Below are positions 38,953 to 49,802 of a DNA stretch of 64,000 nt, in pieces. The DNA is taken from the NCBI GenBank assembly GCA_907163375.1, contig CAJQUW010002167.1, forward strand, positions 1 to 64,000, written 5' to 3'. The notes under the pieces are model-generated. The model had not been told where the DNA came from and ran no database searches. It saw only the letters and a program-made list of their open reading frames with translations. Source of the stretch: Prostheceraeus crozeri (lineage: Eukaryota > Platyhelminthes > Polycladida > Euryleptidae). The number at the start of each line of letters is the position of its first letter. Position 1 is the first letter of the stretch. Both the position numbers and the translations under genes were made by a program.

Positions 38953-39625
38953 AGTAATGGTAAAAGACCGTTCCAGGACACCATAAAATCAAAAAAATTG
39001 GTATCTTTAAAAACGACTTAAATTCTTGAATTTGAACCCTTTTTCAGGTTTTTAAGACCTAAATACATGAATTTAGTCCATTCAAAAAGTACCATTTTTT
39101 CAAAAAATGGTATTTTTAAAAACGACATAAATTCATGAATTTGAACCCTTTTTCAGGTTATGAAAGACCTAAATTCATAAATCGGCTAAAGCCAGAGGAG
39201 CTTCGCTCCGATTTGGGCGTTTTTAAAAATACCCAATTTTTCAAATTTTTCAAAATCTCAAAATTTGAGAATTACAATCGGGCGAAGCCCTAGAACCTTC
39301 GGTTCGATTTTCACCCCCAAAATCATGACCGTTCCAGGACACCAATTATCTTAAAAAGTTGAGTATTCTCAAATTTGTGATTATGACAATTTTTCATATG
39401 CTTAATTCATGGACGTTCCAGGTCATGTAAAACCGGACAAATCCATAAAAGTTTGATTTCAAATTTTTTGTGATTATGATTTTTTTTCATTGCTTAAATC
39501 ATGACCGGATCCAGGTCATGTAAAAACCCGCCACACCGAAAATCATAAAAGTTGAGAATTTCAAATTCATGAATTTTATCGATCTTTCAGGTTTTTAAAA
39601 TATATCATGTGACTAAAAATATTTG
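38953..39625 (+). repeat. Left terminal inverted repeat of element 2
   Basis: Inverted relative to 57,065-57,531. It contains internal sub-repeats: GACCGTTCCAGGACACC occurs at the very end and again near 39,328, and the AATTTGAACCCTTTTTCAGG segment twice. It also holds two double-hairpin elements (39,181-39,212 and 39,277-39,308). The left copy is longer than the right, with an extra variant of the GACCGTTCC-containing segment (39,400-39,530). Confidence 0.9.
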
Positions 39626-39958
39626 AAGGAATTGACATATTCTTAACAATAAGTTTAGGTACTTTTACAATTGTCATTCAAGGGTAGAGAACATCTGCTT
39701 CCCGCATTTATGAATAAAATGCATTTCAGTGTAAGGAGCTGTGTCCTCCAACTCAAACATTTGAAAGGAAACAATGTATGAAAGAACAAACAGCTGCTAC
39801 AACCCACTTATTCATTTGTAAAGACGTGGCGTATAATTGCAGCATGTAGGAAGTAAGACTTCATTTACAATTCCATTAATCAGAACTAGTGACTGTTTTC
39901 TTTCCTTATTGCAAAATGCCAAAACGTACTGCCGCAGAAGCTATTTTTTTCGTTTTAC

Positions 39959-40531
39959 ATGCCGATTTTACTAAACTTAATTAAAGAAGAGCACAAGGAA
40001 ACTGCGAATAAATACTTTGAAGAGTGGAAGTTAGAAATTCAATCGAGAAAGAAGAACAAATTGGACTCTCAAAAACAAGTGGAGGATATTACAGTAAAAA
40101 TAGAACAGTATCTTAACACTACTACAATTCCTCAGTTCAATGTTACAAAAGAACATTTCATTACCATCGAAGATAGTGCTACTATGATTTCAAAACTGAT
40201 TGCAAGTGATAAAGTGCACCATGGGTCGTTGCTGAGAAGTGCTGCTTATCAAGGTTATGGATTTAAAAGAATTCTGGAATTGAGTGACAATAAAAAAAAC
40301 AGATTTGTGACAAACTTGGAACTATTTAGAATTTCCTATAACGTAAGTTATTGTTATTTCTTGATGAACTTATCAGATCTAATTCTACCACACGTATTAT
40401 TTTTAAATTCATCAATGCCCATTAGTTTTGTTAGAAAACATTTTAAAGAAATCAAAATTTATATAGAAAAATTGAATCAACCGACAACTATAGAAGAAAT
40501 GAGGTTTGGTCCCAAGATGAATGAACATTAA
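39959..40531 (+). CDS. Unknown protein near the left end of element 2
   Basis: 190 residues, mostly helical, with a charged N-terminus (IKEEHKETANKYFEEWKLEIQSRKKNK) and a central 'HGSLLRSAAYQGYGFKRILELS' followed by aromatic-rich helices (ISYNVSYCYFLMNL). No signal peptide. It lies in a 1.5-kb segment that has no counterpart at the right end, together with the 150-bp repeats, so it may be a later acquisition. I do not recognise the family. Confidence 0.4.
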   Translation: MPILLNLIKEEHKETANKYFEEWKLEIQSRKKNKLDSQKQVEDITVKIEQYLNTTTIPQFNVTKEHFITIEDSATMISKLIASDKVHHGSLLRSAAYQGYGFKRILELSDNKKNRFVTNLELFRISYNVSYCYFLMNLSDLILPHVLFLNSSMPISFVRKHFKEIKIYIEKLNQPTTIEEMRFGPKMNEH

Positions 40532-40610
40532 CTGTGTTGTTTCACTTTTTAAGATATGTGCAATGTACATACATATTTGATGTATACATATTTATGAAGA
40601 CTTCTTTATA

Positions 40611-41036
40611 AGTAGTAACACATTTTGGATTATTTTGAAATGTAATTAAATTTTCTTTTGTTCTCCAGTCTAATGGTAGTAGACTGACATTGTACAATTG
40701 TATGATAAGATTGATTGTTGTATTATTATATTTGATATTTAAGAATGATTCATGGAACTTAGTAGTAACACATTTTGGATTATTTTGAAATGTAATTAAA
40801 TTTTCTTTTGTTCTCCAGTCTAATGGTAGTAGACTGACATTGTACAATTGTATGATAAGATTGATTGTTGTATTATTATATTTGATATTTAAGAATGATT
40901 CATGGAACTTAGTAGTATTGCATTTTGGATTATTTTGAAATGTAATTAAATTTTCTTTTGTTCTCCAGTCTAATGGTAGTAGACTGACATTGTACAATTG
41001 TGTGATAAGATTAATTGTTGTATTATTATATTTGAT
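40611..41036 (-). repeat. Three tandem 150-bp units, open on the minus strand
   Basis: AGTAGTA(ACA/TTG)CATTTTGG starts units at 40,611, 40,761 and 40,911; units differ at only a few positions. Because 150 is divisible by three, the minus strand stays open for all units (40,542-~41,080) and encodes a 50-residue repeat containing LYNVSLLPLDWRTKENLITF and KFHESFLNIKYNNTTIN. No ATG heads the frame. Either a repetitive protein segment or a non-coding repeat that happens to stay open. Confidence 0.7.
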
Positions 41037-41096
41037 GCAAAATACACTGCCGTTGTTTTCATTTTCCTGTGCAAGAAGTAGACATTATTACAGTTA

Positions 41097-41366
41097 TTGG
41101 AATTTATTTCATTTAAAATGAATGATGAAAATCCGACAGTTATACTGAGTAATATAGGTGATATATTACCTCAGGTTAATAACATGACTGAGTTCTTAGA
41201 AATATACGACAAACAAACAACTACGTATTTCGATTTAAATAGCATTTCAGAAGATTGTTTTCAAAATATTTATTCAAAATATTTCTTTAAAAAATGGAAG
41301 AAACAAAAATGGAAGAAACCGCAAGAATATATCCTTCGTTATCATATGAACGTAGTTCTACTTTAA
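41097..41366 (+). pseudogene. Partial copy of the protease N-terminus
   Basis: 'MTEFLEIYDKQTTTYFDLNSI' matches 'INKFFKLYGTQTTTNFDLKKI' at the start of the element 2 protease (56,463-56,924). It then runs into the start of the next gene. The neighbouring stretch (41,270-41,365) is in turn matched, inverted, by 56,975-57,060 beside the right terminal repeat. So this is a duplicated end segment and not a separate gene. Confidence 0.6.
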
Positions 41367-41905
41367 TGGACATTGAAAAGATTAACATTGAAAAAATGAA
41401 CATTGAAAAACACAAAGATAGAGTACGCTATATGAAAGATAAGGAATCTCAATTATTATTAAGATTAGAGCATTATAAAAAATTAAGAAAGAGATGGACT
41501 AAAGTTAAGAATGTAACACAAGGAATTGGCATATTCTTAACAATAAGTTTAGGTGCTTTGACAATTGTTATATCTTCAGGTGTTTTAGTAATTCCAGTAG
41601 TTGCTACAGCTTTAACAGGTACGGGCTTTTTTGCAACTTCACTTGTTACAATGTTAGATAAATCTTTAATAACTAAGAAACGAAAATCATTAAAAACTAA
41701 GCATTTACATATTAAAGAAGTCTATGATAAACTACATTACTACTTTCAAAGAGTATGTGATGATAATGTTATTACGTTAGATGAGATTGAAAAATTTGAT
41801 CTAATAGCTAATGAAGTAAATCAAACCTTTCAATTACAGTCCGAAAAAGTTGATGATAAGAATAAACAGGATGGCAAAATTTCTAGTGATGGCAAAAATT
41901 TATAA
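41294..41905 (+). CDS. Coiled-coil membrane protein of element 2
   Basis: 203 residues. An N-terminal helical/coiled-coil part (DIEKINIEKMNIEKHKDRV...LLLRLEHYKKLRKRW) is followed by two adjacent hydrophobic segments 'GIGIFLTISLGALTIVISSG' and 'VLVIPVVATALTGTGFFATS' (about residues 75-115) and a C-terminal helix with 'DDNVITLDEIEKF'. Proteins with this layout recur in Polintons of aquatic invertebrates. The role is unknown; membrane association is likely. Confidence 0.55.
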   Translation: MEETKMEETARIYPSLSYERSSTLMDIEKINIEKMNIEKHKDRVRYMKDKESQLLLRLEHYKKLRKRWTKVKNVTQGIGIFLTISLGALTIVISSGVLVIPVVATALTGTGFFATSLVTMLDKSLITKKRKSLKTKHLHIKEVYDKLHYYFQRVCDDNVITLDEIEKFDLIANEVNQTFQLQSEKVDDKNKQDGKISSDGKNL

Positions 41906-42042
41906 TGAAGAAAATGACAAAATTTTTTTAGAAGAGCTAAAAACTTTAAGCGAAAATTTAAGCAAAACTTTATTAAACAAAACTTAAAACGAGAAAACTT
42001 TAAACGAAAAGATGTCAAACAACAAAGCAATAAAAAAATAAT

Positions 42043-42931
42043 TTGTTCAGTAAAATGTTTTTGCTGTATTCCAATGTTACCACAAAATTCAAATATTATA
42101 TTTTAAAAATGGATAAAATTAAAGCTGATAATTTTAAAAGAATAAAACAATTAGAAGAGTTAATAAAACAAAGAAATATTATGAAAGAAAATCATCTTCA
42201 ACATAGAATGATAAAAGCTGGTATTCAATCTGATATGTTTGAAAAAATGCAGCAAACCGAGCAAGTAAAAACTGATTTTGAAAAAACTATGAAACCATTT
42301 AAAACTCTTGAAAAAGAAAGTACAAATAATGATAAACAAATTGATATAACAGATCCAGAGCACAAAACTATATTAGATGACTATGGATTACTAGAATCAA
42401 ACATTAATAAGAAATTACCAAAATCTATGCAATTTGAACATTCTATTTCATTTATAGATGGAAAAACAATACCTAGATTTTATCTCGGACAAAAAGAAAT
42501 ATTTCCACAACCTTTTTCGAGGTATAATTTTTTCACCAGATAAATCTCCTTTTAATTTAGATAGAAATTTTGTTAATCTTTTAAGAGGAGCAGATTTAAA
42601 TAATTATGCTGTAGAAGATCTCATAAAATATAAAGCTATGTTAGACAGAGTTGGTGCAGTAAAATCTCTTAGACGTTATAAACAATTAGAAAATTTATTA
42701 TCAACGGGAGTTAAAGTAGGGAAAGGTTTATCTGAAAAACAGAAAACTGAAACAACTGTATTTTTACCAGATGATCCACAAGAATTACTAAATAGATTAA
42801 ATATTTTAATATCTGCAATAAAAGAAGGACATAATTCTAGTTTCAATGAAATTCATGCTATATTGAAAAGACTGTTAGAAAAGAAGATTCTAAATGAAGA
42901 GGATTATAAAAGTATAACCGGACATCTCTGA
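42043..42931 (+). pseudogene. Conserved coiled-coil Polinton protein (broken)
   Basis: The first part is helical (DKIKADNFKRIKQLEELIKQRNIMKEN...), followed by 'LPKSMQFEHSISFIDGKTIPRFYLGQKE' and a later 'FSPDKSPFNLDRNFVNLLRGADLNNYAVEDLIKYKAMLDRVGAVKSL'. The last motif is helical and resembles the C-terminal part of the uncharacterised protein that neighbours the ATPase in other Polintons. The function is unknown. It is a fossil with about one break. Confidence 0.5.
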
Positions 42932-42955
42932 TGTCCTCCAGGGCTTCGCCCGTAG
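42919..42955. repeat. Double-hairpin element
   Basis: GGACATC-TCT-GATGTCC followed by TCCA and GGGC-TTC-GCCC, enclosed by short CCG/CG flanks. It lies at the end of the preceding reading frame. Confidence 0.7.
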
Positions 42956-43052
42956 CTGAAATATGTTGTTTCTAATTTTTATCTATGGCTTTTAGCTATG
43001 ATTTTTATCTATGTTTTTATCTAAAATATTTATTTAATGTTTTAGTTTAAAA

Positions 43053-43841
43053 ATGTGTTCAGCAGATTTAGACAAAATTAATAATCATTTAGAAAATTTG
43101 ATAGAGATTTTGGGTTCATCAAAATTTAGTACGACGTTAAAAATTATAACAACTACTTCATCACACACTTGTAATTTAGAACCCATTCTACATTTGGAAC
43201 AAAATAAAAATTATCAAATTGCATTGACTAGTTTCTCTACATTTAACACTATTCAAAACGTTATCAAAGATGTGAATGATCAATTTAGATATTCTACTGA
43301 TAAAGGCAAAACGTGGAAAATATTAACTTTTCTTCCTGGTTCTTACGAAGTTGAAACAATATCAAATGAAATTAAGAGACATTTAGGTATACCATTTAAA
43401 GATAAGAAACAATTACATTTTGCAGTTGAACCGGCAGTTAATAAATTTTCTCTTACTTTAGACGAAAATCATCAAGTTGATTTTAATCATGATAGATCAT
43501 TGTCAAAGCTATTAGGATTTAATAAACAAACCTATAGTCAAGGTTATCATTTAGGTGAGAAGATTCCAAAAATAACTGAAATAAATTCAATTGTTGTACA
43601 TTGTGACATTATTGAAGGAGGATATATAAATGGTAAATTATCAAATTTAATATTCAGTTTTCCAGCTTTTACTGTACCCATTGGTTATAGATTAAATGTA
43701 ATTCCACAAACATTAATATATTTTCCTATTACAAGAAAAACTATTAACAACATTGGCATTAGAATCACTGATGAAAAAGGACAAGAAATAAATTTTGGAG
43801 GTGAAGAGATTATGATAGATCTTTTGGTTCGGGAGGTATAA
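43053..43841 (+). CDS. Minor capsid-like protein of element 2
   Basis: 262 residues. It has 'LHLEQNKNYQIALTSFSTFNTIQNV' near residue 45, a shorter form of the WEVG block of element 1, then 'LSKLLGFNKQTY' (LGF motif), 'IVVHCDIIEGGYINGKLSNLIFSFPAF', 'LNVIPQTLIYFPI' and the ending 'IGIRITDEKGQEINFGGEEIMIDLLV'. This C-terminal pattern is the hallmark of Polinton minor capsid/penton-like proteins. It lies just before the ATPase gene. Three GGGAG...CTCCC hairpins follow the stop. Confidence 0.7.
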   Translation: MCSADLDKINNHLENLIEILGSSKFSTTLKIITTTSSHTCNLEPILHLEQNKNYQIALTSFSTFNTIQNVIKDVNDQFRYSTDKGKTWKILTFLPGSYEVETISNEIKRHLGIPFKDKKQLHFAVEPAVNKFSLTLDENHQVDFNHDRSLSKLLGFNKQTYSQGYHLGEKIPKITEINSIVVHCDIIEGGYINGKLSNLIFSFPAFTVPIGYRLNVIPQTLIYFPITRKTINNIGIRITDEKGQEINFGGEEIMIDLLVREV

Positions 43842-43890
43842 ACTCCCGTTCGGGAGGTATAAACTCCCGTTCGAGAGGTATAAACTCCCA
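43831..43890. repeat. Three tandem 21-bp hairpins
   Basis: GGGAGGTATAAACTCCC recurs at 43,831, 43,852 and (with one change) 43,873, separated by GTTC. They overlap the end of the minor-capsid gene and its 3' flank, followed by a CGCGAAGCTAGAG remnant of the double-hairpin type. Confidence 0.8.
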
Positions 43891-43970
43891 CGCGAAGCTA
43901 GAGAAGTTTAATTTTCTTCTTCTTCTTTAAAAACAAAAATAAAAATAAAAATAAATTTTTTTATTAAAAA

Positions 43971-44738
43971 ATGAGTGAACTACCTCCATTAAATAAAAAA
44001 AAACTTAAATTTAATCATCATCCAAATTTATCTAATAAAGTTTTGTCAGTTATTTGTGGAAGATCAGGTTGCGGAAAAACGTATCTATTATTTAAAATTT
44101 TAACGACTCCAAATTTTTTGGATTATAACAATCTTATAATTTATACAACAACGGCAGAACAACCCGTCTATCAATTTTTAAAATATGGATTTGAAAATAA
44201 TCTTAAAAAAACAGCAATTGCTTCATTATTCAAAGAATATGAAAAATCTGAAGATGAAGAAGAAATAAGTTCGTGGTGTGAAGAAGCAGCAAAAAATAAT
44301 CAGTTAGTAGAATCTAATAAAAATAACCATATAAAGATACAATTAATAGATGATAGTGGTAATATGCAAGATCCTAGTAAACTAGATAAAACAATGAAAC
44401 ATTGTGTAATTTTTGATGATTGTGTTAATGATAGAAATCAGTCAGTTCAGAGAAATTATTTCACAAGAGGTAGACATAATAACTGTAGTGTATTTTATTT
44501 AACACAAAGTATGTATTCATTAGACGGAAGTGTTATTAGAAAGAATGCAAATATATTTATACTATTTGAAATAAATGCAAGAAACTTAAGTGATTTGTTA
44601 AGAGATTTATGCGTAAGAAATAAAGATGAATTTAAACAATCGTGTAATAATGCTTGGTCAAAAGATTATGGCTTCATTACAATTAATATTGATAAAAAAA
44701 TTCATGAAAGAGTTATCGAAAATATTTTCGCGGAGTGA
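43971..44738 (+). CDS. Packaging ATPase of element 2
   Basis: 255 residues. P-loop GRSGCGKT at about residue 40 (Walker A), 'KHCVIFDDCVND' (Walker B) and 'GRHNNCSVFYLTQSMY' (sensor strand with Gln), followed by 'NANIFILFEINARNLSDLLRDL'. This is the FtsK/HerA-A32-type DNA packaging ATPase of Polintons. It is intact. The start MSELPPLNKKK is preceded by an A/T-rich leader. Confidence 0.88.
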   Translation: MSELPPLNKKKLKFNHHPNLSNKVLSVICGRSGCGKTYLLFKILTTPNFLDYNNLIIYTTTAEQPVYQFLKYGFENNLKKTAIASLFKEYEKSEDEEEISSWCEEAAKNNQLVESNKNNHIKIQLIDDSGNMQDPSKLDKTMKHCVIFDDCVNDRNQSVQRNYFTRGRHNNCSVFYLTQSMYSLDGSVIRKNANIFILFEINARNLSDLLRDLCVRNKDEFKQSCNNAWSKDYGFITINIDKKIHERVIENIFAE

Positions 44739-44818
44739 TAAAAATATACAAATATAGTGTTACAATATTTTTTTATTTTATATATATATCAAATTTGTCT
44801 ATCTTAGAAATTAGAAAA

Positions 44819-47800
44819 TTAAAAAGGTTCAGTAGTTATTCCATCAGGTAAAATTTTTCTTTTATCATCAAATGGATCTAATGCTAATTTATGTTCTTCT
44901 TTTAAATACATGTTATGTTTTTTTGAATTAAGTCTATAATTACATGCTGTTTTTATTTCATTATTAAATAATGCATTTTTATAATCTTGAAATGTTATTT
45001 GATTAGCCACTGATGCCTTTGAAATTCCTTTTAATGTTTTATGTGTTTTAACGGGCGAAGCCCTGGAAGACATCTCCGATGTCCTAATATTATTAGTTGT
45101 ATCATAGCAGTAACATTTAGATTTTAAAAATATAGCTTCTGTTATGAAATCTTCATTTCCTTCTAATTCATCTTTTACTTTACATAAATCAGAAGATGAA
45201 TGATATCTTTTATTTTATCTATTTCTTCATCAAGTGTAGAATTATACGGTATTGTTAATTCTAAGAAAACAGAATCGGTATCTGTAAAGTGTAATTTATA
45301 GTTTTTGCCATAAGCAGGTGCTAAATAATCATATATAAATCTATACATAAATAGTTTAGCTAATTCTAATATAGTGAAACCAATAAAATTAAACTTATCA
45401 TGTTTTACGCTAATTCGACGTAAATGTACAGCACATAGTTCATCACTAAATCTAGTAGTTCTTTTATATGTAGGTTTCCTTGTTAAATTTTGAAACCTAT
45501 CTTTATCATAAACTATTTCAATATTTTGTCTATTACGCACATTTTCTAAAGTCTTACCATAAAATGCATTATTCATTAATTTGAAGAAAACGTTTCCAAA
45601 ATCATCTTTATTTCTTTTAGCTATTTTACGTTTTTCAATATTGAACTCTATATAATTTTTTAACCATTTAGATTTTCTATACTCTAGTTTTCGATGTATT
45701 TTGGTGAGAATCATTCCATGATCTAAATACCAATCTAGCATTCTTCCTTCAACAACATACTTTCCTTTATTGCTTTGTGTTAACATAAGTTTTTTTGTTG
45801 GTCTATATTTCTTAGGAATTAAAGATTTTTGATAATCTGAAAAATCTTCTATATTAGGAATTTTGTTTTCGGGACAGAAAGGAAAATATTTTGTTTTATC
45901 TTTTATATAATCAGGGTATACTAAATCAACTTCATATACATAACCAAAATTATTTTCACCATCATATGTTCTTTGATAATCTAGAACGGCGAAGCCCTAG
46001 TAGACATCTCTGATGTCGTACGAATATTACACCATGACATTTCACCTGTTGTAATTCTTGTATCATGCAAGAAGAATATAAGCTATTAAAATCATAATAT
46101 AACAAATAGTTTTCTCTCATGAATTCATCAATTGCTTTTTCACGTTCTACTCCTTCTCGTTTCGTTCGAAAAATTTCTAATATTTTTTCTTTTTCTTCTG
46201 GAGATAGAGGTTTCATTATTCCATATTCTTGTGGATTTACTTTCTTATTATAACATTTAACATATCTATTACCTAAAACTGATGAAACTCCACCTCTAAT
46301 TCCAGATTCAAAAAATAATAATTTATCATATGTATTTTCTTTATAATGTTTAAGTTTAACGGACTTTGTCCTAGAGCCATCGGCTTGAACACCAGTATGT
46401 TTTAATCCTGCTAGCCATGTTAAACCTGGTGTAGAATAACAATAACATGGATCTATTCCGTAATATTCTAAACACATATCACGAAAGTTTTCAAAAAGAT
46501 CAGCTAGTATTAATACATCTATCTGTAGATATTTCATTGTATAATCATACATTGTTTTACAATTTAACTCTCTCCAATTTTTTTCAGCTTCTGCATAGTC
46601 TTCGTCAGATAATTTTGATTGTTTTAATGTTGATTTAAATTTATTTATTGGAGGAAGTTGTTCTTCTTCCATAATTTTATTCACAGAATTAAAATCAGTC
46701 TTCGACTGTGAACCACAGGTTTTATCTCCAGTTATCTACTCATACGGAAATATTCCTTTTAAAGGTTTTAAATTATATTTATTTAATATTTTACATTGTT
46801 CAGGTTTCAAAGTTTTTCCCATAACATCTAATGAATAAGGAGTAAAAAATCTAAATGCATCTAAAATTCTAATGCAACCTAATTGCATTGAAAAATATTC
46901 TTCTTCTGTTTTACATAGTACATTTATTTGTTGTTGTTGTAATTTTTCAGATGAAAATAAATCTTTCATTACTAGATGGAAATCATATTTAGAACCATTG
47001 TAGAAATATAGAGGAACAAAGTTATATTTAAATTTATTAGCATTAAGATTACAAGAATTATGTGCTGCACCTCTATATAATCCATTTAGATGATCATGAT
47101 CTTTTACCTTGACGGCAGAGCCGTCGCTTCGCTTGTCAAGATATCTACCTTTGCCATTTTTATAATTTTTTGTAAATTCTCTTCCACAGTAATAACATTT
47201 TGTTTCATTAATAAAATTTAATTTTTCTTTTTCTGTTAATGGCATCATTGGAATATTTGTTTCAAGCAATTGTGAAAAACGTCCTTGTAATTCTTCTACT
47301 TTCTTTGTAAACATTTCTGAACTATCTTCACCATAGTATTGTAAATATTCTGATTTAAATAATTCAGGATAATTTGAATGAATGTACATTCCCCAACATA
47401 ATGGTTTTTGTTCAAATAAATATTTTTCTTTACTTTGTTCAGCTGAACTTTTTCCAGGTGCACTTTTTTCACTTTTTCAGAATTAAAACCGAAGGTTCTA
47501 GGGCTTGGCCCGTACAATTTTCAGAATCGGGTGAAGCCCTGGAACTTTCCGTTCGATTTTGTGTCATATTAACATTATATGCTTCAAAATCACAATAAAT
47601 AGTAAAGGGTACTTTATTTTTAAAATACCATTTATTATATTCTAAATAATCATCTTTAGGAAAAGTATTTTGAACTGCTTCATTTTGTTGGCAATTCTCC
47701 AAATGTCTATTCATTTCTTCTTTAGTTCTAAAACTTGTCATACATTGAAGGCAAGGAAAATTTTTATTATCTGAAGTTTTTGTAAATATAGAAACATCTT

Positions 47801-49616
47801 TACACAATATAAAATGTCCCTGATAATATAATATATTCGCTTGTGCTGGTTGTTTTGACTGTTCTAGTTTTTCAAATTTATCTTGATATATTTCGTGTGT
47901 TTCATTAATTTCTTTTGTAATATTAAATGTATTTTGATAATAATTTTGATTTAATATTTGTAGCTGATAAATATATTCTTTATCATATTGTTCTTTATAT
48001 TGTTGTAGACATTTTTTTAAACATTCATTTAATCGGAGCGAAGCTCCTCTGGCTTTAGCCGATTCTTTATTTTCTTCATTATTTAATCGGAGCGAAGCTC
48101 CTCTGGCTTTAGCCGATTCTTTATTATTTTCTTCATTTAATTTTTGAATCGTTTCTATCTCATTTTGATATTTATGGTGATATTCTTGTAGCAACATTTT
48201 TATTTGTTGTTGATAATCTATTTTACATTTTTGTAAACTTTTATTTAAATTTTCTAATTTTTGTTGATATTCTGAAGATAAAGATGAATATTTGTAATTA
48301 TAATCATCAGTACGTCCTTTATAATTATTATGATTAATCATTATTGGTGATAGTGTTTTAACAAGTTCAAATTTTTCAGTACATATTATATTTCCTTGGT
48401 AAAAAATATTATGATGCATGTAATTTCCTCTATCATTATATACTATTTCTGATTGACATAAATTTTTATTATTCAAATAAAATTTTTTTGAATCTGAGTA
48501 AAGTGGAGTAATTTTACCAATAGAAACATAATTCACATTTAATTCAAAAACATTTACTTCTATTAAATTTTTATTCTTTTTATGAAACTTTATTAACCTA
48601 TTATAATCATATGGAAATTCATCTAAGCCATCAGAAAGATCATATTCTTTATGTATTCTTCTTTATTATAATGACTTAGTCTTTCTTTATGATATTCTGC
48701 AGGATGTAAATGTGCTATAATACTCCACAGAAAACAATAATCATCTTCATTTTTTATGTTGATTATTTGTGGTGAACTGAAAGGTAAAGAAACATAACTA
48801 CCACCAGTATTATTTTTATATTTATCAATTACTATTTTCTTAGATAGTATTTTAACAAATCTCCAACCAGATTCACGTAACTGGGCTTCAATTATACAAT
48901 TTTCTAATTTAAGTATCATCGATTCAAATATGGGTTGTATATCATTTACATTATGAATTTCTTGTGAATTTGTAAAATGTCCTTGTATTATTTCTTCAGG
49001 AATTCCATCAGGTCCATTTTTTGTATAAAGTACTTCTACATTCATATAACATTTGAAAGATTTCTTAAATATATTATAAAAGTTGGTTAGAATATCAGAA
49101 AAAGTTTTATCGGTTTCATTATATTCAACGGGCGAAGCCCTAGAAGACATCTTTGATGTCCCGCGAACCGATTCATTAAATAAATATTTTATATCTGTTT
49201 CGGGCGAAGCCCTAGAACCTTCGGTTCTTACGGCTTTCATTCTCACTAAAATTCAAATAAATTCATCAGTATCGCTAAATCTATCTTCCATCTGGTACGG
49301 GCGAAGCCCTGGAAGACATCTCCGATGTCCCATGTACGGGCGAAGCCCTAGAACCTTCGGTTTGTATGGTCTCATCTTCACTATTAAAAACTTTTTTATA
49401 TTCCGAATGTGAATAATCATCAAACATTTTTTTAACTTTTATATCAGTAGGCAATGTTTCTAGATAGTTTTTATAACTATTTAATTTTAATATATTTCCT
49501 TCATCAACTCGTTCTACATTTTGTAAATGCAATTTACTATTTAAATGAGATTGATAACTTCTTTTTGTTTGCAACTTTTTTTTACATAAGACACAATAAA
49601 ACTTGGTATTTTCCAT
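44819..49616 (-). pseudogene. DNA polymerase B of element 2 (broken), peppered with double-hairpin elements
   Basis: Leftward PolB. The N-terminus has a C2H2-like finger (YCVLCKKKLQTKRSYQSHLNSKLH). Further on: 'YCFLWSIIAHLHP', a long coiled-coil/Gln-rich stretch, another finger (CLQCMTSFRTKEEMNRHLENC), exonuclease I (YCDFEAY), a zinc segment (KVKDHDHLNGLYRGAAHNSC), exonuclease II (FYNGSKYDFH), exonuclease III (YLQIDVLILADLF), motif A (YYDFNSLYSS), motif B (NNAFYGKTLENV), motif C (FTDTDSVF) and the C-terminal 'DDKRKILPDGITT'. At least ten double-hairpin repeats lie within it, several read through in frame as ...SRASP or SAKARGASLRL peptides. It is a fossil with about six breaks. Confidence 0.9.
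45051..45085. repeat. Double-hairpin element in PolB
   Basis: GGGC-GAA-GCCC, spacer TGGAA, GACATC-TCC-GATGTC. Further copies in the polymerase region lie at about 45,985-46,020, 46,358-46,390, 47,109-47,140, 47,488-47,514, 47,525-47,555, 48,032-48,064, 48,086-48,118, 49,129-49,163, 49,200-49,228, 49,296-49,332 and 49,335-49,363. Confidence 0.8.
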
Positions 49617-49802
49617 TTTTTTTATTTTTTTAGAGAAAATTTAAGAAAAAATTTGTGTTTTAATTTTAGATATAAACATTCTAATATCAAGGACTTGAGT
49701 GTTATTTTATATTATTATATATTTCACGTTCTTTAGTTATTTTTTTTCTTTATCACATTAAGTTTTATCATATTAAGTTTTATCTTATTAAGTTTTATCT
49801 TA

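Noticed and set aside
43685-43891. Minus-strand frame with GVYTSRT repeats
   Set aside because: It only reads through the three tandem hairpins and the antisense of the minor-capsid gene.
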